Notes: generated from the letters alone by a model not told the origin. Shown: positions 11,349-23,850, counted from the stretch's first letter. The stretch: 64,000 nucleotides of DNA from Imbricaverruca yamaguchii (GCA_034440575.1 JAOTOL010001661.1:4878501-4942500); one strand, 5' to 3'. Made by a program: numbers and translations.

Positions 11349-11961
11349 ATGGAAGATGTAAGCAAATTGATACAAGAGGGAATACAGAAAATTGAAATGG
11401 AGTTTAGAAGGGAGATACAGGATATCAAGAGAGAATGCAAAAAATCAAAGATGAGATGAAACAATTAAAGGAGGAAAACAAGCAACTAAAAAGGAGCTAG
11501 TAGACACAAACAATCAGATGGATGAACTTGAACAATACACACGGAAGGATTATCTGATACTGAGTGGGGGTGGGTTCCCATTTGCCTCACCGGACACAAA
11601 TGAGGAGCCAGGAAAAACAAGAGAAATCACAAAAAAGGTCATAGAAGAGAAACTTGGAGTGGAACTGAAAGGTTCAATCTCAGCATGCCACCGTCTGAGA
11701 CAAAATAAGAGGGTGTTGGTAAAATTCCAAGACCTTGATGACAGGAGTTCTGTTTACGACTCAAAATTCAATCAGACAGGTAACAACAAGACAAAAATCA
11801 TAGTACATGAAAATTTGACAGCAAAACGGGCAAAACAAATGCAGATATTAGGAGACCTATGGGAGAAAGGCCTCATAGTAAACTACCACACAAATAATGG
11901 AAGGATAATAGCACGAAAGAGTAGAGAACAGAGGTATGTCCACATTCTTGGCATATCATGA
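11349..11961 (+). pseudogene. LINE ORF1 remnant (coiled coil plus RNA-binding-like domain)
   Basis: Starts with ATG at 11349 and encodes a charged coiled-coil N-terminus (MEDVSKLIQEGIQKIEMEF). Frame breaks near 11437 and 11490 follow, and then 147 residues that start MDELEQYTRKDYLILSG. This order, a coiled coil ending in an ELEQYxRK(D/N)xLxxSG motif followed by a basic domain with K-RVLVKFQD, is typical of ORF1 proteins of CR1/Jockey/L1-type non-LTR retrotransposons. There it binds RNA and acts as a nucleic-acid chaperone. It sits 5' of endonuclease and reverse-transcriptase remnants on the same strand, as expected. The frameshifts show it is dead. Confidence 0.75.
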
Positions 11962-12144
11962 AATTATACAAGCAACTGAAAAGGCACCAAACAAGTCTGC
12001 ACCATACTACCAGTCCCAAATATCCTTCCATAAAGATGAATCACCTGCAGGAGGCAGAACATCCCAGAGGGTGGATCTTGAAGAGCTCATGGTACGCACA
12101 ATAAGGAGTGGGGCAAGGAGTGGAAGAAATAAGGTGCGGTGATC

Positions 12145-13800
12145 AATTGCAGAGCAGTAAATGGAAAGGATAGCATCTGCATACCACAGTGCGGATCCAT
12201 TGTTGTTTAGACCACCAAATTTTTTTTAAATTTTTTTTTAATGTATATCTACATGGGGATACATTACAGAGGGTCATGTTCTGTGGGACTAAACATATGC
12301 AGATGATGTGAGACATGGTAGCTTTTTTGGAGGACAGTTTAGACTCGCATGCATTGAAAACTACTAAGACACCCCTGGCTATGCTCCCGCTCATACTGCC
12401 AAGGTGCTATTGGTATGACGTGGGAGTATGGAGAGTGAATGCAAGTGTGAATGAAAGGTGAAGTCTAAGCTGACTTGCTTTAAAGAAGCTTTTTTTTAAT
12501 CTGAGACTTCAGGAGTGCCATATGCAAAACTTCAGCACACTTGTAAAATTGTGGAGTAACTTACAAGAGTGAGCTGTAAGTAATTACAAGCTCATACACA
12601 TAATGGCATATAATATACAATCTGTCCACAGAGAGTACACAATGGTACCAACCCACCAAAGCTGACCATTCACATTACAATCGTCTGCCGTGCTGAGGTC
12701 CCTCACCATGTATCCTCATTGTATTTCCATGTTAGTCTCCTTTCGATATTGCACTGAGTGGTCCACACAGCAGCGTTTGCATCCTAAAAAAATAAACCTA
12801 GCATATGCACCTTTATGAGCTGGAATCGACTCCCTGTGCCCATGGGTATGGATATCTATGTATATGTAATTGTATATGCAGGTATGTGGATGTATGTGCA
12901 TAAGTACATATGCATGTACCTATTTACATCCATGAATGTCATGGCATCAATTCTTAACTGGATGCAGATCCAACATCTGGCTGTTGTTCTGTTGACTGTA
13001 GGCTGGATCTCTAAATCAACCAACTAGCTAGATGGGTGGCTACCTACCTCCTATCAATTTATCCTCTTTCAGCATCTGTTCTGTCATCTCATTACAATCT
13101 TATTACATACAACCTACCATGCTGCTATGATAGAGTTGCATTAGCACGCAATAACCTCCTACCTACCCAGGTGCCTGGGAGACCACAAATATTATTACAA
13201 ATCAAGTCATCATCATTTGCAAGTTCACTTAAGCATGTTAGTCTGAACAGGTGGCCACTTGCCCATTTACCTTAGTGGGATATCATTCATTAAATCATTT
13301 ATTGGTACCGCACAATAAAACAGAGCACTTCACAGCAATACCTAGTAACTGCTTAATTTACTATACAGCCAACCAATCACGACTATGAATGGGTATAAAC
13401 AGCAATCCTGCATACGACCTTGGAACACACCATCAATGAAACTCCTCCTCGCTTACAAACACTGCGCATGTGTAATGACGATTACGTAAAACTGCAAGAT
13501 CTATTATATTATTCAGCTTCGCAATCAGATAATCCCAAAACTATCATTCAGCTTTGCAATCAGAGAACTGCAAACAATTTTACGAATAGCACTTCACTTT
13601 GTTTGTCAAATCACTTCCTAAAAATTATATTCTAAGGCATAGCCATTACCCATTGTATTTTTTATGCTATTTATTTAAAAGCCACCCTCTATGCTGAACT
13701 AGACGGCGACGTAAATGAACAAGAAATGTTTGTTGAATGTTTGAATGCTTGAAAAAAAAACACAACTGCACTGCAAAAACTGCATGTGAAAACACTCTAA
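12145..13800. other. Non-coding interval inside the LINE
   Basis: AT-rich sequence with a TATG/TGCA-rich low-complexity patch at 12850-12930. No domain is visible in short ORFs. It may be inserted unrelated repeat DNA, because functional LINE ORFs are normally adjacent. Confidence 0.4.
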
Positions 13801-13806
13801 GACAAT

Positions 13807-14505
13807 GTGATTATGCACTTCCAAGCAAGCTTAGAGCAGACGTGCAGGGGGTTTTCCATAATGCACTTAAATATTAGGTCTGTCGAGAATAAATTTGACG
13901 ACTTAGAAAACTTTTTAGCTACAACAGGAATCAGCTGGTCAGCTATATGTTTATCTGAAACATGGCTTAGCAAAGATACAGAAAAGTTCTCTAAAATGAG
14001 AAATTATCAAATGTACGCAGCAAGTCGAAGGCAGGGAGAAGAGGGAGGGTCTGCAATTTACATTCATAATAGTTTTGAATCAATAGAAAGAAAAGATATT
14101 GTAGATCAACTAGTTGAAGCTGCTGCTGTTGAAATCAAACTGGAGTCTCGAAATAGGACTAGGTCATTAATCATTTGCCAGATTTATCGTCCACCACGTT
14201 TCTGCCACGATAATTTTCTTGAGGGCACTGAAAAATTGCTGCAACTAATTGAGTATGAGAGGAAGCTTACAATAATCACAGGAGATTTCAACTACAATCT
14301 ATTAAATATTCAAAATGGTAGAATTGTGGAGAGATTCTTAAACCAATTATTGCCATATAGTTTTCTACCAACAATCACAAATGCAACTCGGGTGCAAAAT
14401 ACTACTAGCTCCCTATTGGACAATACCTTCATCAATGATTTGTCATGCATTTCCTCATCAGGTATATTGATAGAAGGCATTTCAGATCATTTTCTAGTGT
14501 TTTAA
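13807..14505 (+). pseudogene. LINE apurinic-like endonuclease domain
   Basis: The 232-codon frame carries the ordered motifs of the exonuclease-endonuclease-phosphatase fold of LINE ORF2: HLNIRSVENKFDDLENFL near the start, ICLSETWLSKDT (metal-binding Glu), GGSAIYIH, IICQIYRPPRFCHDN, ITGDFNYNLL (catalytic Asp/Asn pair) and EGISDHFLVF (terminal Asp-His). The enzyme nicks target DNA to prime reverse transcription. The frame ends right after SDH, so it is separated from the downstream RT by stops and frameshifts. The domain itself looks nearly complete; the element as a whole is not. Confidence 0.85.
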
Positions 14506-14645
14506 CATTAACTGCTCTGACAAAAATATGGAGTCAAATTATCCCGAAGAAATACTTGATTACAATCAAATCCATCTATTAAATGACTATTTAGAATCAA
14601 GGTCGAATAATTTTAATCGGCACAATGACCCAAATATAGCATGTA

Positions 14646-16071
14646 ATGATTAGCTCTCAGCATATAAAGATGGCATGCATCTTATTACAAAAAAATTGCC
14701 CAAGTAGGAGGAAAATCCCAATGAAAGCCTGGATTAGCTCTGGCATATTACGCTCCATAAATCGTAACAACAAACTATATAAGAAGTTTATTAAAAATAT
14801 AAATTCACACCACGAGGTCCAATACAAACAATTCCGGAACATCCTTATCAAGATACTCAGAGAAGCAAAGAAGCTACACTATTCAAATGCCCTTCACTGC
14901 AGCAAATAAAATGGAAAGAAAACTTGGAAACTACTACATGAGTTGATAAATAAACATAGAACAAAGCAAAGAATCCCAGAGACTATGTTAGATGAAGAAA
15001 ATCAATGTCAAACAGTACAAATTCCTAATGCCTTCAACAATTTCTTTTCAACCATTGGCTACAAGTTAGAAAGGAATATCACTATTTCTAACAAAGACCC
15101 ATTATAATATATTGCAGAGCATGACTATGCTAATTGGGAACAAGAAATGTATACAAATGAAATCCAAGTCGAAACAATTATAAAGTCACTGAACACTGTT
15201 AGAGGAGGGGCTGATGGCATTAGCACAAAAACTCTATTACTGACATATGAAAATATCCTGACACAAATCGCCCACTTTTTTAACCTCTGTCTCAGAAGTG
15301 GAGTTTTTCCTAAGCAACTAAAACAAGCCATAGTTATCCCCACATTTAAATCAGGAGAATTGAACAAAGTCACAAATTATAGGCCAATTTCTATGCTTTT
15401 AGTATTTTCAAAAATCCTTGAAAAATGGTATATTCTTATCCCTTATCTTATCTAGAGCTGAATAATACGCTCGGTACTCTCCAATTTGGATTTGGAAAAA
15501 ACAGCACCTACGTGCCGATTGCTCACATGTATGACCAAATTACAACATCTTTGGAAAAGAAAGAACTTACATGTGGTCTCTATATTGACTTGAAAAAAAA
15601 CGTTTGATACTGTGAGCATTGACATTCTACTTAAAAATACAACATATTGGCATATCCGGAACTCTACTCATGATATTGCATTCTGATTTAAAAAATCGCT
15701 ATCAGCAAACAAAAATTACTGATGTAGTCTGAGATGCAGAGTGCATTACTATGGGAGTCCCACAAGGCTCCATACTTGGTCCACTACTCTTCCTTGTATA
15801 CATCAATGATTTTGGTAATTCTTTGGATGGAACATTCTATTTATTTGCTGATGATGCTGCTGTCATGATAAAAGCTACGAATATTGAGGAATTACAAATT
15901 AAAGTCAATGCCAATGTATCAGGAATGACTGAATGGTTTCAGGCCAATAGATTATCACTGAATGTCAATAAAGCAAACTACCAAATTTATTCCAGTATGT
16001 CTTGTACTGACTTAAACATAGCAATACATTTTGAAATCGTTCATAGGAAACAGCAAATCGCATATCTTTGA
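14646..16071 (+). pseudogene. LINE reverse-transcriptase domain, frameshifted
   Basis: RT motifs occur in several frames on the plus strand. 15147-15455 has NTVRGGADGIS, FPKQLKQAIVIPTFKSGE and NYRPISMLLVFSKILEK. 15425-15607 has LQFGFGKNS and GLYIDLKK, where the catalytic Asp of motif A follows a run of A that breaks the frame. 15751-16071 has MGVPQGSILGPLLFLVYIND and the motif C box FADDAAV. Their order matches RVT_1-type RTs of the CR1/Jockey group. At least three stops or frameshifts separate the pieces, so the enzyme cannot be made. Confidence 0.85.
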
Positions 16072-16477
16072 GTAATAGTTGATGAAAAATTAACACGGAA
16101 GTTTCACATAGCATATGTTGCTGCAAAAACTAGCAGAAATCTAGGAATAATGGGAAGAGCAAAATTATTTATCAAGTCGTGAATTGAAATATCTATATAA
16201 CACTTTGATTCTTCCATATTTTAAGTATTGTGCATTAATATGGGGAAACAGTCATCCAACACGATTAGACAAAATTGTTAAAATACAAAAAGGGCATTAC
16301 GAATCATAGATAATCAGCACTATTCATATCCTACAAATCAATTATTTGTCAATTGTAACATATTGAAATTCCCTCATATTGTACAGGAACATAATATACT
16401 ACTACTTCACAGATTATTTAATCAAACATTACCAATCACTATAATGAATATGTTCAAATACTCATCAAGCAATTTTG

Positions 16478-16810
16478 CCGTCCCGGTAACTCAGTTGGTT
16501 AGAGCGCTGGCCTGCACTGGTCTCCCCTGTACTGGCAAAACAGGGGTTCGAGTCGCTTCGCGCGCTCGCATTTAGGCCGCGAGTGTCAGTTGGCAGCTGG
16601 CCCGATAAGGCCGGGGACCAGCTACCGGGCGGCCGTGTCGGTGCATTGGCGGCACGTTAAACTTTCGGTCTAAATTCTGCCGTTGAACTGGAGTTCGTGG
16701 ATCGGGTGGTGGGGGGCAGGGTTCACGCAACAAGCTCTGCTTTGCAATAGAACCCTGGTTCCTCAAGCCACCCCAGCAACAATTCGGATTAAATTTCATT
16801 GAAAAAAAAC
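16478..16810 (+). mobile_element. tRNA-derived SINE nested in the LINE
   Basis: The head looks like a tRNA gene. An A-box-like GGTAACTCAGTTGG is followed by TTAGAGCGCTGGCC and by the B-box GGTTCGAGTCG, about 65 bp downstream. A GC-rich body follows, ending in an A-rich run (GAAAAAAAAC near 16800). It interrupts LINE coding sequence, since RT-like C-terminal peptide reads up to about 16470 and resumes near 16805. Its base composition differs sharply from the AT-rich LINE around it. The extra bases in the anticodon region make a functional tRNA unlikely. Confidence 0.7.
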
Positions 16811-17019
16811 ATGAGGCATGTTGATCATTTCCATGTACCTTTTTCATCAAAAACCTGTAGACTCCATTCCATACCATTTATAGCACCACGAACTTGGAAT
16901 ACTATCATTGGTACAAAATTTCCTTCCTGTAATCAAGTACCTATTAAGAAAGTAGATATAAAAATAGTTATCAGAGCATATTTTATTGACTTATACATCA
17001 CTAACTAAATGGTTATTAA

Positions 17020-17780
17020 AATTAACAATTTCGCATTATAAAAAGGAGAAACTATATGTAGGTTGATATTTTATGTATGCATGAGTAAAGCTGGATAAAC
17101 AAGCAAATGCATATGTGATGATGCATTTGTACCTATACATGTGATTTCAGCGGTGTGCTACTGTGTGCATGTTTGTGCATGGATGTGCATAGATCCATAT
17201 CAGTGTATACTTATGTATGTACATGCTAGTATATGTGTATGCATTTATATTTGTATATATGTGTGAGTGGATGTGTTTGTGTATGTGAAGTAAGTTTAGG
17301 TGTACATGTTTCATGTGTGTGGATATTTTGTGACACTGTCACACATATTTGTGTGATAGTGCACATGAATGTACACTTTTCACCTCATAACACTTTTCAG
17401 TTTGTGGCCCCAGGAGTTCCTTGGCGTTACTAGCTTGCTACCTAGCTGAAGTGCTCCTGGAGCTACTTCTACTAATAACTGGTGGTGGCCTATCTGCAAA
17501 AAAAGACAAATACAAAGATGCAAATAGTTATAGTGAACTGTAGGTATGAAGAGAAATGACATGTACATTGGCATCTTGAGGCATTCCTAAGCTGGCTGTC
17601 CAAACTTTTGAATAGTTTGCGATAGGAAAGCCCAATAGCAATCGAGCCTGTAACAGTGCGTGTAGCCAATACAAAAAAGTATATATATACACACACGCAA
17701 CTGCCCTTCGAAAGAAAGGTCACCGAAATCTGAGGAGTTTCGGGGAGATTGGGATGGGTGACCTCGATAGGTAGGGACCC
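17020..17780. other. Sequence without recognisable gene; TG/TA-rich patch
   Basis: 17130-17360 is rich in TGTG, TATG and TGCA words. Nothing else is recognised between the LINE and the following MITE-like segment. Confidence 0.45.
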
Positions 17781-17789
17781 TCCTTAGAT

Positions 17790-17975
17790 GATCGCCCCAT
17801 GGACCAAGTCCCAGCTACACCACTGGTCCGCGAATGGAATTTTGAGGGTGCAGCGGTATTTTTGTTTTGGTTCCGTCGTAATTATCCCGAACACAGGCGG
17901 GATTATCGGGGGCCCACAACCTCTCGGGGTTGAGTGGGGTGGAGGGATTTGCCCCTTGGCTACGCCGCTGTCCGG
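17790..17975. mobile_element. MITE-like element with TGGCTACGCC-type end
   Basis: The right edge reads CCTTGGCTACGCCGCTG and the left edge CCCAGCTACACCACTGG. The interior has the GGGGGCCCACAACC and GGGGTGGAGGGATTTGCCCC blocks often seen with this end sequence in invertebrate genomes. 41012-41222 has the same edge motif in the opposite orientation at its left end. Confidence 0.5.
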
Positions 17976-17979
17976 CAGA

Positions 17980-18740
17980 TCGTTGTGTTCTTGGAACCGG
18001 TGACGGACCACTGTGAACGCCGGGCGCTATGCCTCAACGAGTTGGGCATGGTGGGCGAGTGGGTGCCACGAAAGGAAAGTTGAATGCAGCCATACCATGT
18101 CTCCGGCCAGCGGTGGATCTTTAGAGAGATCGCGGCACCCACAGCCATTGTATGTCAGCCATAGCCGATAGAGGCAATGTAAGCGTGGTGATGACATTCC
18201 TATGAGAACAGGGCCCCCTGTTCTCATAGGATTGCCAAGTGCTAATCATTCCCTTGGTAGTCGCCTCGTGCACGGTGGAAGCTGCTTAGGCAGCACGGGT
18301 AGTGATGGTGGGCTATTGCCAGAAAAACAAAAGCCAGAAGCTGTGCCGCGTGTGAATGGAGTATGATAAATGTTGAAGGCTACTGATATGTCATATGCAT
18401 CCTAATATCCCGAGAATGGCTCATAGCCAGCGTGAGTCCCCAGAGGTCAAGAATGTTTCTAGACTGCTACCTACGAGAACAAAACATGCACTTTTGCTAC
18501 CTGAGTCCGGCTTAAACGAACTTACACTATTTTGCCACCATCCTTCCACTACAGCCGCCACGTTATGTGACCAGACAATGGGAAGATGTTACAATATCGT
18601 ATTACATACTAGACCGCAATCCGCATGTCTAAAAAATGAAACAAAAGATGCTGTATGGCCATGATGAACTATGTTGATAGCATATCAGTCACAAGACAGC
18701 ATGGATTTTGCGAGACAATCGCACGCTTTTCGGCGTGAGA
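17980..18740. other. 3' flank of transposase-like copy A
   Basis: No gene was recognised. A perfect 16-bp palindromic pair, CTATGAGAACAGGG and CCCTGTTCTCATAG, occurs at 18201-18230. Confidence 0.45.
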
Positions 18741-18744
18741 AGCC

Positions 18745-19429
18745 TTATGTGGTGCAAAATACCACCGATCGAGCGCACTTCTTGCTTCCAAGCCGCTGCA
18801 TAACGGTGCCTTCAAACGCCTCCTGAATTCTCAGGGTAGACCCTGCGCGTTGGAAGCGGTAAGACTGCTTTGACTGCAGCAAGTCCAGCAGAGGACCAGC
18901 TCGCTCTGGCTCCGGACCGTTCCAACGAATGATCAGCTCATTCGCGGCGTTTACATTATCAAGTTGCCGGTGGGCTCCAAACACCTCACTAATCACACTC
19001 GCCATGCTTTCGACCACCGACTCTGCTGGGCTGATAAGCCATATTCTGGTGACCAGTTCCACATATGCACCAATCAACGGATTCCCGTCCGCCGCCTCAA
19101 AAAGGACCTTGTAAAGTCATCGATTGTCCTCATCAGGGCAGCGTTTCACGCAGCGCCAAGCGGCGAGCACACTCCTTTGAAACGACAGCGGACGGAGGAA
19201 TCAACCTCTTTAAGGCCAGCTGATCCATCGCTGACGTGATCAATTTGACACTAGAATCGTGCAGCAACCGGCGGAGCTGGCAGAGGTCACCAACACGCTG
19301 CAGGTCGTCCATGGCTCCATTCAGCGTCCGGTTGGTGGAGCCCAGGTCTCGCACTTTGACATTTACGCCGCGTCTCCTCGCGCACATCTTGGCGACGCGG
19401 CAGGACACAAAGGTGCCAATATATCCAGC
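18745..19429 (-). pseudogene. Transposase-like copy A, exon 5 (C-terminus)
   Basis: The acceptor is CCCTTTCTCAG before GCTGGATATATTGGC, with phase 0 entry at 19429. The first part reads AGYIGTFVSCRVAKMCARRR. The last part reads RIWLISPAESVVESMASVIS and then ELIIRWNGPEPERA. These align with the C-terminus of copy B (RLWLMSPPESVVESMGS, ELIIRWNGPD). Between the two parts the reading frame shifts near 19140 and a TGA interrupts near 19105, so the exon is broken. An ESVxESMxS segment followed by xIRWNGP is a recurrent C-terminal signature of large hAT-like/uncharacterised transposase-derived families in invertebrates; that link is from memory and not proven here. Confidence 0.75.
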
Positions 19430-19907
19430 CTGAGAAAGGGCAGACAAGGTAAGGAATATATTTTGGAATTTGCCAAAGAGGCGGGATTTCCCAGCGCGGG
19501 GAGAGGCATACTCCGGTATGGGCCGCCAAAGTCGCGTCTGCAGTAACCTGCTGACAGATTCCGACGTTTTACAACATTTTGGCGACATGTATAACTGCAG
19601 AACTTCAAAATATTTAGAACATTTCCTATTTTGAGAGAGGACAATCAAAGCTCCAAGGTGCCAAATAATCAGGCAAAACCGTTTATGAGAGGACACCCCA
19701 CCCCAATGTTAACCAGTCCCTAACTAATTGAATAATTGAACAATTTTGACTAGTCCTTTACCAATTTTGAAACAGGTATTAGTAGGTGTGACAGCGAGTA
19801 GGCAGCTGTGGGACGGAACGCGGGACAACAGCGTATTACGATTACGTACAAGTTAAAATAAAAGCTGAAGCCAGTGGAATATAAATGTCACTGACTGCCA
19901 CACTAAC

Positions 19908-20143
19908 CTCATCAGCAGTGATACACCCTTGATGCGGAAGGAGGGTCGGCCAGAGCTCCTCGTCAGGATCAAGACCACCGATCTCCACAGCGTCAGTCAT
20001 CTCGTCTAGCTTCGTCACCATGGCGTCGAAAGCAGCTTGACGTTCCCAAGGTAGTCTCTGGATGTGCTGCTGGGACATGCTGCACTCGGCGATCACCGTA
20101 TAGATAACGTGTAGGGCAGCACTTCGCATGATGAATGCTTTAT
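19908..20143 (-). pseudogene. Transposase-like copy A, exon 4
   Basis: The acceptor GTGCACTTTCAG precedes ATAAAGC, with phase 1 entry at 20143. The donor is GATGAG|GTTAGT at 19908, phase 0 exit. The exon has 78 codons, including SAALHVIYTVIAECS and IQRLPWERQAAFDAM, which match copy B SALLDVYAVVAQLSS and VQRLPWERQEIFSEK. In copy B the same region is one uninterrupted exon. The exon is intact. Confidence 0.8.
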
Positions 20144-20531
20144 CTGAAAGTGCACCAGTTATATTACTTCTCTAACACACAAAAAACGCAAAATGCACGG
20201 ATATAGAAAATGCATCAGCACAGCAGACAGAAAATCTGGCTGAGATTTCTACAACAACAAAAATTGGAGATTACGTTCAGAAATATCGAATTGCTTATGT
20301 TCGACGACATGCATGGCTTTGAACAACAAAGTTAAGCACGTGATTTAACTAACTAGTGGTCAGATGGTGACGATGGTTGGAATTTTATGGCACGTCGACG
20401 TCTGAGATCATTTTGCGCCCATAATACTACTGGTCAGACAAATTCAAATTATCTTAGTTCGCAAGTACATGTACATGTATGATCTACGGACACATCGAAA
20501 AAGCAACTGGCTTCATCAGAGACAAACACAC

Positions 20532-21705
20532 CTGCAAGCCGCTGAAGATCCCGTAGAGCTTCTCCATCTGCAGTACCGTCCTGGACCAGAGCTGCCAGAA
20601 GATTGCGGTATATTGCGCAGTTTGTGAGGAATACCTTGATGGTGCTTGCGCCGTGGCCAGAAAACCTTGTTTCTGACCAGAGCTTTGGCTGTAGAACTTG
20701 CTCACTGCGCTTGGCTGCAGCCACCTTGAGGTCCTCTAGACCTTTACCATGGGTATGACGTTTTGTAACAGATGTCACGACGGCAATGGTAGTGTCGACC
20801 CAGGCACACTCCTTCCTGCTGTCTCGGTCAGCGAGCTCCATGAGGTGTGCCGCATCCCACAGCGCTGGCACGCATGGCTTTGAATGCTTGGAGGGATCAG
20901 TAACAGCCATGATCTTCAGCAGCTTCAGTGGCACACTGTTTTGCAGGTATTGCCCGTCCGTGCAAATCGCAGCCAGTTGATCAGGGTGAGTCACTCCCAC
21001 CTGTTCTAGTGTTCCAGCAATCTCTCTCGCTAGACCATCGCCAGAATGATCGCTGACAACAGGAGCCGCAACAACGAATTTTTGCACCATATGCTCCTTG
21101 GGGGCATCAGGCACCACTGCTAGGATGGCGGTCACGTCGACTGTGCGTCTGGCGATATTCACTTTGTCAGCGCACAGAGCCACGCATGGCTGACGCATCA
21201 AGAACTCCATCAGCTTAGAGTGCATAGTGCTGACCAAATCAAGTCGTATTCTTCGGACAAAATCAGCAGAGTGGTTGATATTACCCACTCTGACGCCGTT
21301 CTCTTTCTGTAGGTACAAGAGCTCTTCAATGTAGGTGTGCGGCAAGTTTTTCTTGAGCCCATAGTACCCGGTGAACAGGACATGCCTCGATACATGCTTG
21401 TCGTTCTCCAGACGTCTGCGACTGCGCTCGCTCTCCTCCTCCCGCGCTTGAGCCTTTTTCATGTGGCGCATACCCCTGAAGTGTTCTACGACACTGATTC
21501 GCATCGACCTAAACTCAGCTGGAAGTACGTCGTGTTTCCAGAATTTCGTTCCCAGCTGAGTCATCTTGTAGTGGAACACACTACTCATGCTTGTTCCTTT
21601 TTTTCAGTGGCATAGCGTCCGTCTTGCACACAAATGTCGCAGAACACCACATTGTCTTCAGGCACGGAAACCAAATGGTGTTCGGTAGCCACCTGGTGAT
21701 CAGAA
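20532..21705 (-). pseudogene. Transposase-like copy A, exon 3 (largest part of the domain)
   Basis: The main frame (up to 21588, read leftwards) carries FLMRQPCVALCADKVNIARR, DVTAILAVVPDAPKEH, AAICTDGQYLQ, CVPALWDAAHLMELADRD and HTHGKGLEDLKVAAAKRSEQ. All have counterparts in copy B. The donor GCAG|GTGTGT at 20532 (phase 1) matches exon 4. Upstream of 21588 the homology continues in another frame (SVPEDNVVFCDIC, equivalent to copy B CVPDLGVIYCDVC). The frame change sits at an eight-A run near 21595, consistent with a one-base indel. The exact 5' boundary is uncertain. Conserved CADK/TDGQ and WDxAHLxxLAD motifs suggest a catalytic-domain relic, possibly hAT-like. Confidence 0.75.
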
Positions 21706-21760
21706 ATACTTCTCACAGAACGAAAGATCAACTCTTGAGAGGTGCCTTTGGATTAATTAC

Positions 21761-22043
21761 CTTTTACAGGCGCATGTCTTGGGCTCAGAAGCGCCGTTAA
21801 AGCTTCAGTGGCTTTCAGACATCTGTCCAGCTTACCCTCCATGGATCTCATCCACTCTATCGCAAGGGCGCAGGTCGATGCCTCCGGAGGTGTAGAGGCG
21901 GTTTTTGGCAGCTGGGGAGGTGCTTCCGTGGTTTGCTCCGATGCTTCGGTGGTTTCCTCTGCATGACAACTGCTGGCGTCCACAGGCGCAGCAGACACCG
22001 GAATTGGTGGTTCATGAGATGAGGCCGCAAGGGATGACAATTT
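21761..22043 (-). pseudogene. Transposase-like copy A, exon 2 (linker and short coiled coil)
   Basis: Acceptor TTTGTCTTTCACAG before AAATTGTC (22043, phase 0). Donor GTAAAAG|GTAATT at 21761, phase 1. The exon has 94 codons. The first half is rich in Pro, Thr, Ala and Glu (PPIPVSAAPVDAS). The end, EWMRSMEGKLDRCLKATEAL, is helical and corresponds to copy B AKIGKLESTVSRLCQLME. In copy B the Pro/Ala-rich linker is expanded into a 10-residue tandem repeat. The exon is open throughout. Confidence 0.75.
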
Positions 22044-23289
22044 CTGTGAAAGACAAAATTGATAATATAAACTTGATGAAGTTGCAGAGAACAAATCATG
22101 TACAATATATGCGCGTGTGGACCATTCTGCCACATAACTGACGGCATCGTATTGATGCACCAGTGATATGGAGTCATTGGACAAATAGCGAGCGCGCTGC
22201 ACTGCATATTGTATAATACATCGGTCTCCATAGCGCTATCAGAGTGACATCCGCATCAAAAATAATTCGCTTCCATCGAGAAAATTTCAATATCGAAATT
22301 GCTGGAGCCGATGGAGTAATTCACACCCAAGCTCGGGTAGGGAACACAGTATGGCACGTATGGCAGCGATCACACTAACTTCCTTAAAATCTCCAAATGT
22401 TAGCACATCCCCACTGAAGTGCACTTGTTCCGGTAACTTCACCACACCAACTTCTCCCCGCGTCATCCACCCTTGTACCTTTGCACTGCAATGCATGCAA
22501 ACTACTTTTACATTGGTACCAAAATTATACCTTCAGCCCGAAGGTTCTCATTTTACTTGATCACGCAGACTAGAAAGACGTCATTCGAAAGCCCTCGTTG
22601 CGCAGAGCTTAAATCAAGCTTTGTTTTTACATTTCTGCTCAGCAGTTTCCCAAGATATAATTTCCGGCATGGTGCAGTGTGGACAATGCTGTCTAGGAAC
22701 TCAGGAGTGGATAATATTATTGCAAAATACGCTACGGAACGAAAGATCCTATCTTCAAAACCAAGTGAAAAATTAGATGTCAAAAGAATTAGAACATGAT
22801 TGGGTGACTGGCTGGGGAAGTGATGTCATGAAGAATGTGTGAGTTAAGACTCAACAATGAACCGTAATTGTAAATGGGTTTGGATTCAACATTTCACAAC
22901 AAACGGGAGCACCAGAGGATAAGATGAAAAATGTTATTTCATTTAGCATGTGGAAATGTAAGTGGAAAATTAACCTGAAAATAGATAAAAGCACTGGAAA
23001 ATTAATTACTCTAAAGGGACATTTTGAGGCCATGTGTCTGAACATTTGATCATCGCATGTGAAAGATCTTGCAAATGTGACCGATAAAAGTATTTATTTG
23101 CCTCAAAATATATTAAATGTGGTCGATAGACGGTCCGCCGCCTAGATCAAGTCATAGCATTGTACAGTAAGTCACTTCACATGATGTTTGAATTCCTTTG
23201 GCCTTCGGAGCATTAATGACTGCTGGGAGATTCTACTAAGAACATTTTGCCATCACAACCTCGTCTCATTTAGCATCACTCTCTGCTAG

Positions 23290-23850
23290 GGATCTGAAAA
23301 CCACATATCCATCCATATTAGTAAAATGGATAGAGTAATGCCATGAACCTGAATCATTATCTGTCTATGGTATACCTTATCAAAAGCTTTACTAAAGTCA
23401 AGGTATGCTACATCACCTTTCGACTTTCCATTTTTCACCCTTCTTGAAGATAGGTACTACATTTGTCCTTTTCCAATCTTTTGTTGTTGTTTTTCAACTT
23501 GGTTATTCTGTGAAACTGATCTACAAAATATGATACAAAGTGGAATCGCCACTTTTTTCAGCTTCACACAGTACCCTAGTTAAAAATTTAAGCAGCACCT
23601 GCATCCTTGTTTGGCTTTATTTATCCAATATGATTGAAAGTAATAGCACTGTGAATTAAATCAACATCATTTATTAAATCACTTGTCACTGAACTGTGAT
23701 CTGCAGTTGGTAAACTGCTTATATATTCTACTGTAAATAATGGTTTAACATGATTGCTCTGCTCCTCAATCATCTCAACATATGACTTGGTATATTCCCA
23801 TTTACTTCTTATGGACCAACTATGCTTGAAATCATACTCAGCTTGCAAAA
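23290..23850 (-). mobile_element. CR1/Jockey-like LINE RT fragment
   Basis: Read on minus, 23380-23440 gives AYLDFSKAFDKVYHRQIM, the classic RT motif A context (catalytic Asp in DFSKAFDKV). Upstream it gives a KGQM-YLSSRRVKNGKSKGD-like run equivalent to IPxFKKG. The minus frame at 23621-23848 continues in the expected 5' direction (FKHSWSIRSKWEYTKSYVEM). Stops and frameshifts are frequent. Confidence 0.65.

Larger units (their letters stand above)
11349..17010 (+). mobile_element. Degraded non-LTR retrotransposon (LINE)
   Basis: On one strand and in order there are an ORF1 remnant (11349-11961), an endonuclease (13807-14505), a reverse transcriptase (14646-16071 and further C-terminal fragments to about 16470), a nested SINE, then the remaining 3' coding end (about 16805-17000). 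The region is AT-rich compared with flanking host DNA. The 12.15-13.8 kb interval between ORF1 and the endonuclease has no recognised coding content and may be an insertion or decayed sequence. The 5' end is probably just upstream of 11349. No clean target-site duplication was found. Confidence 0.75.
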
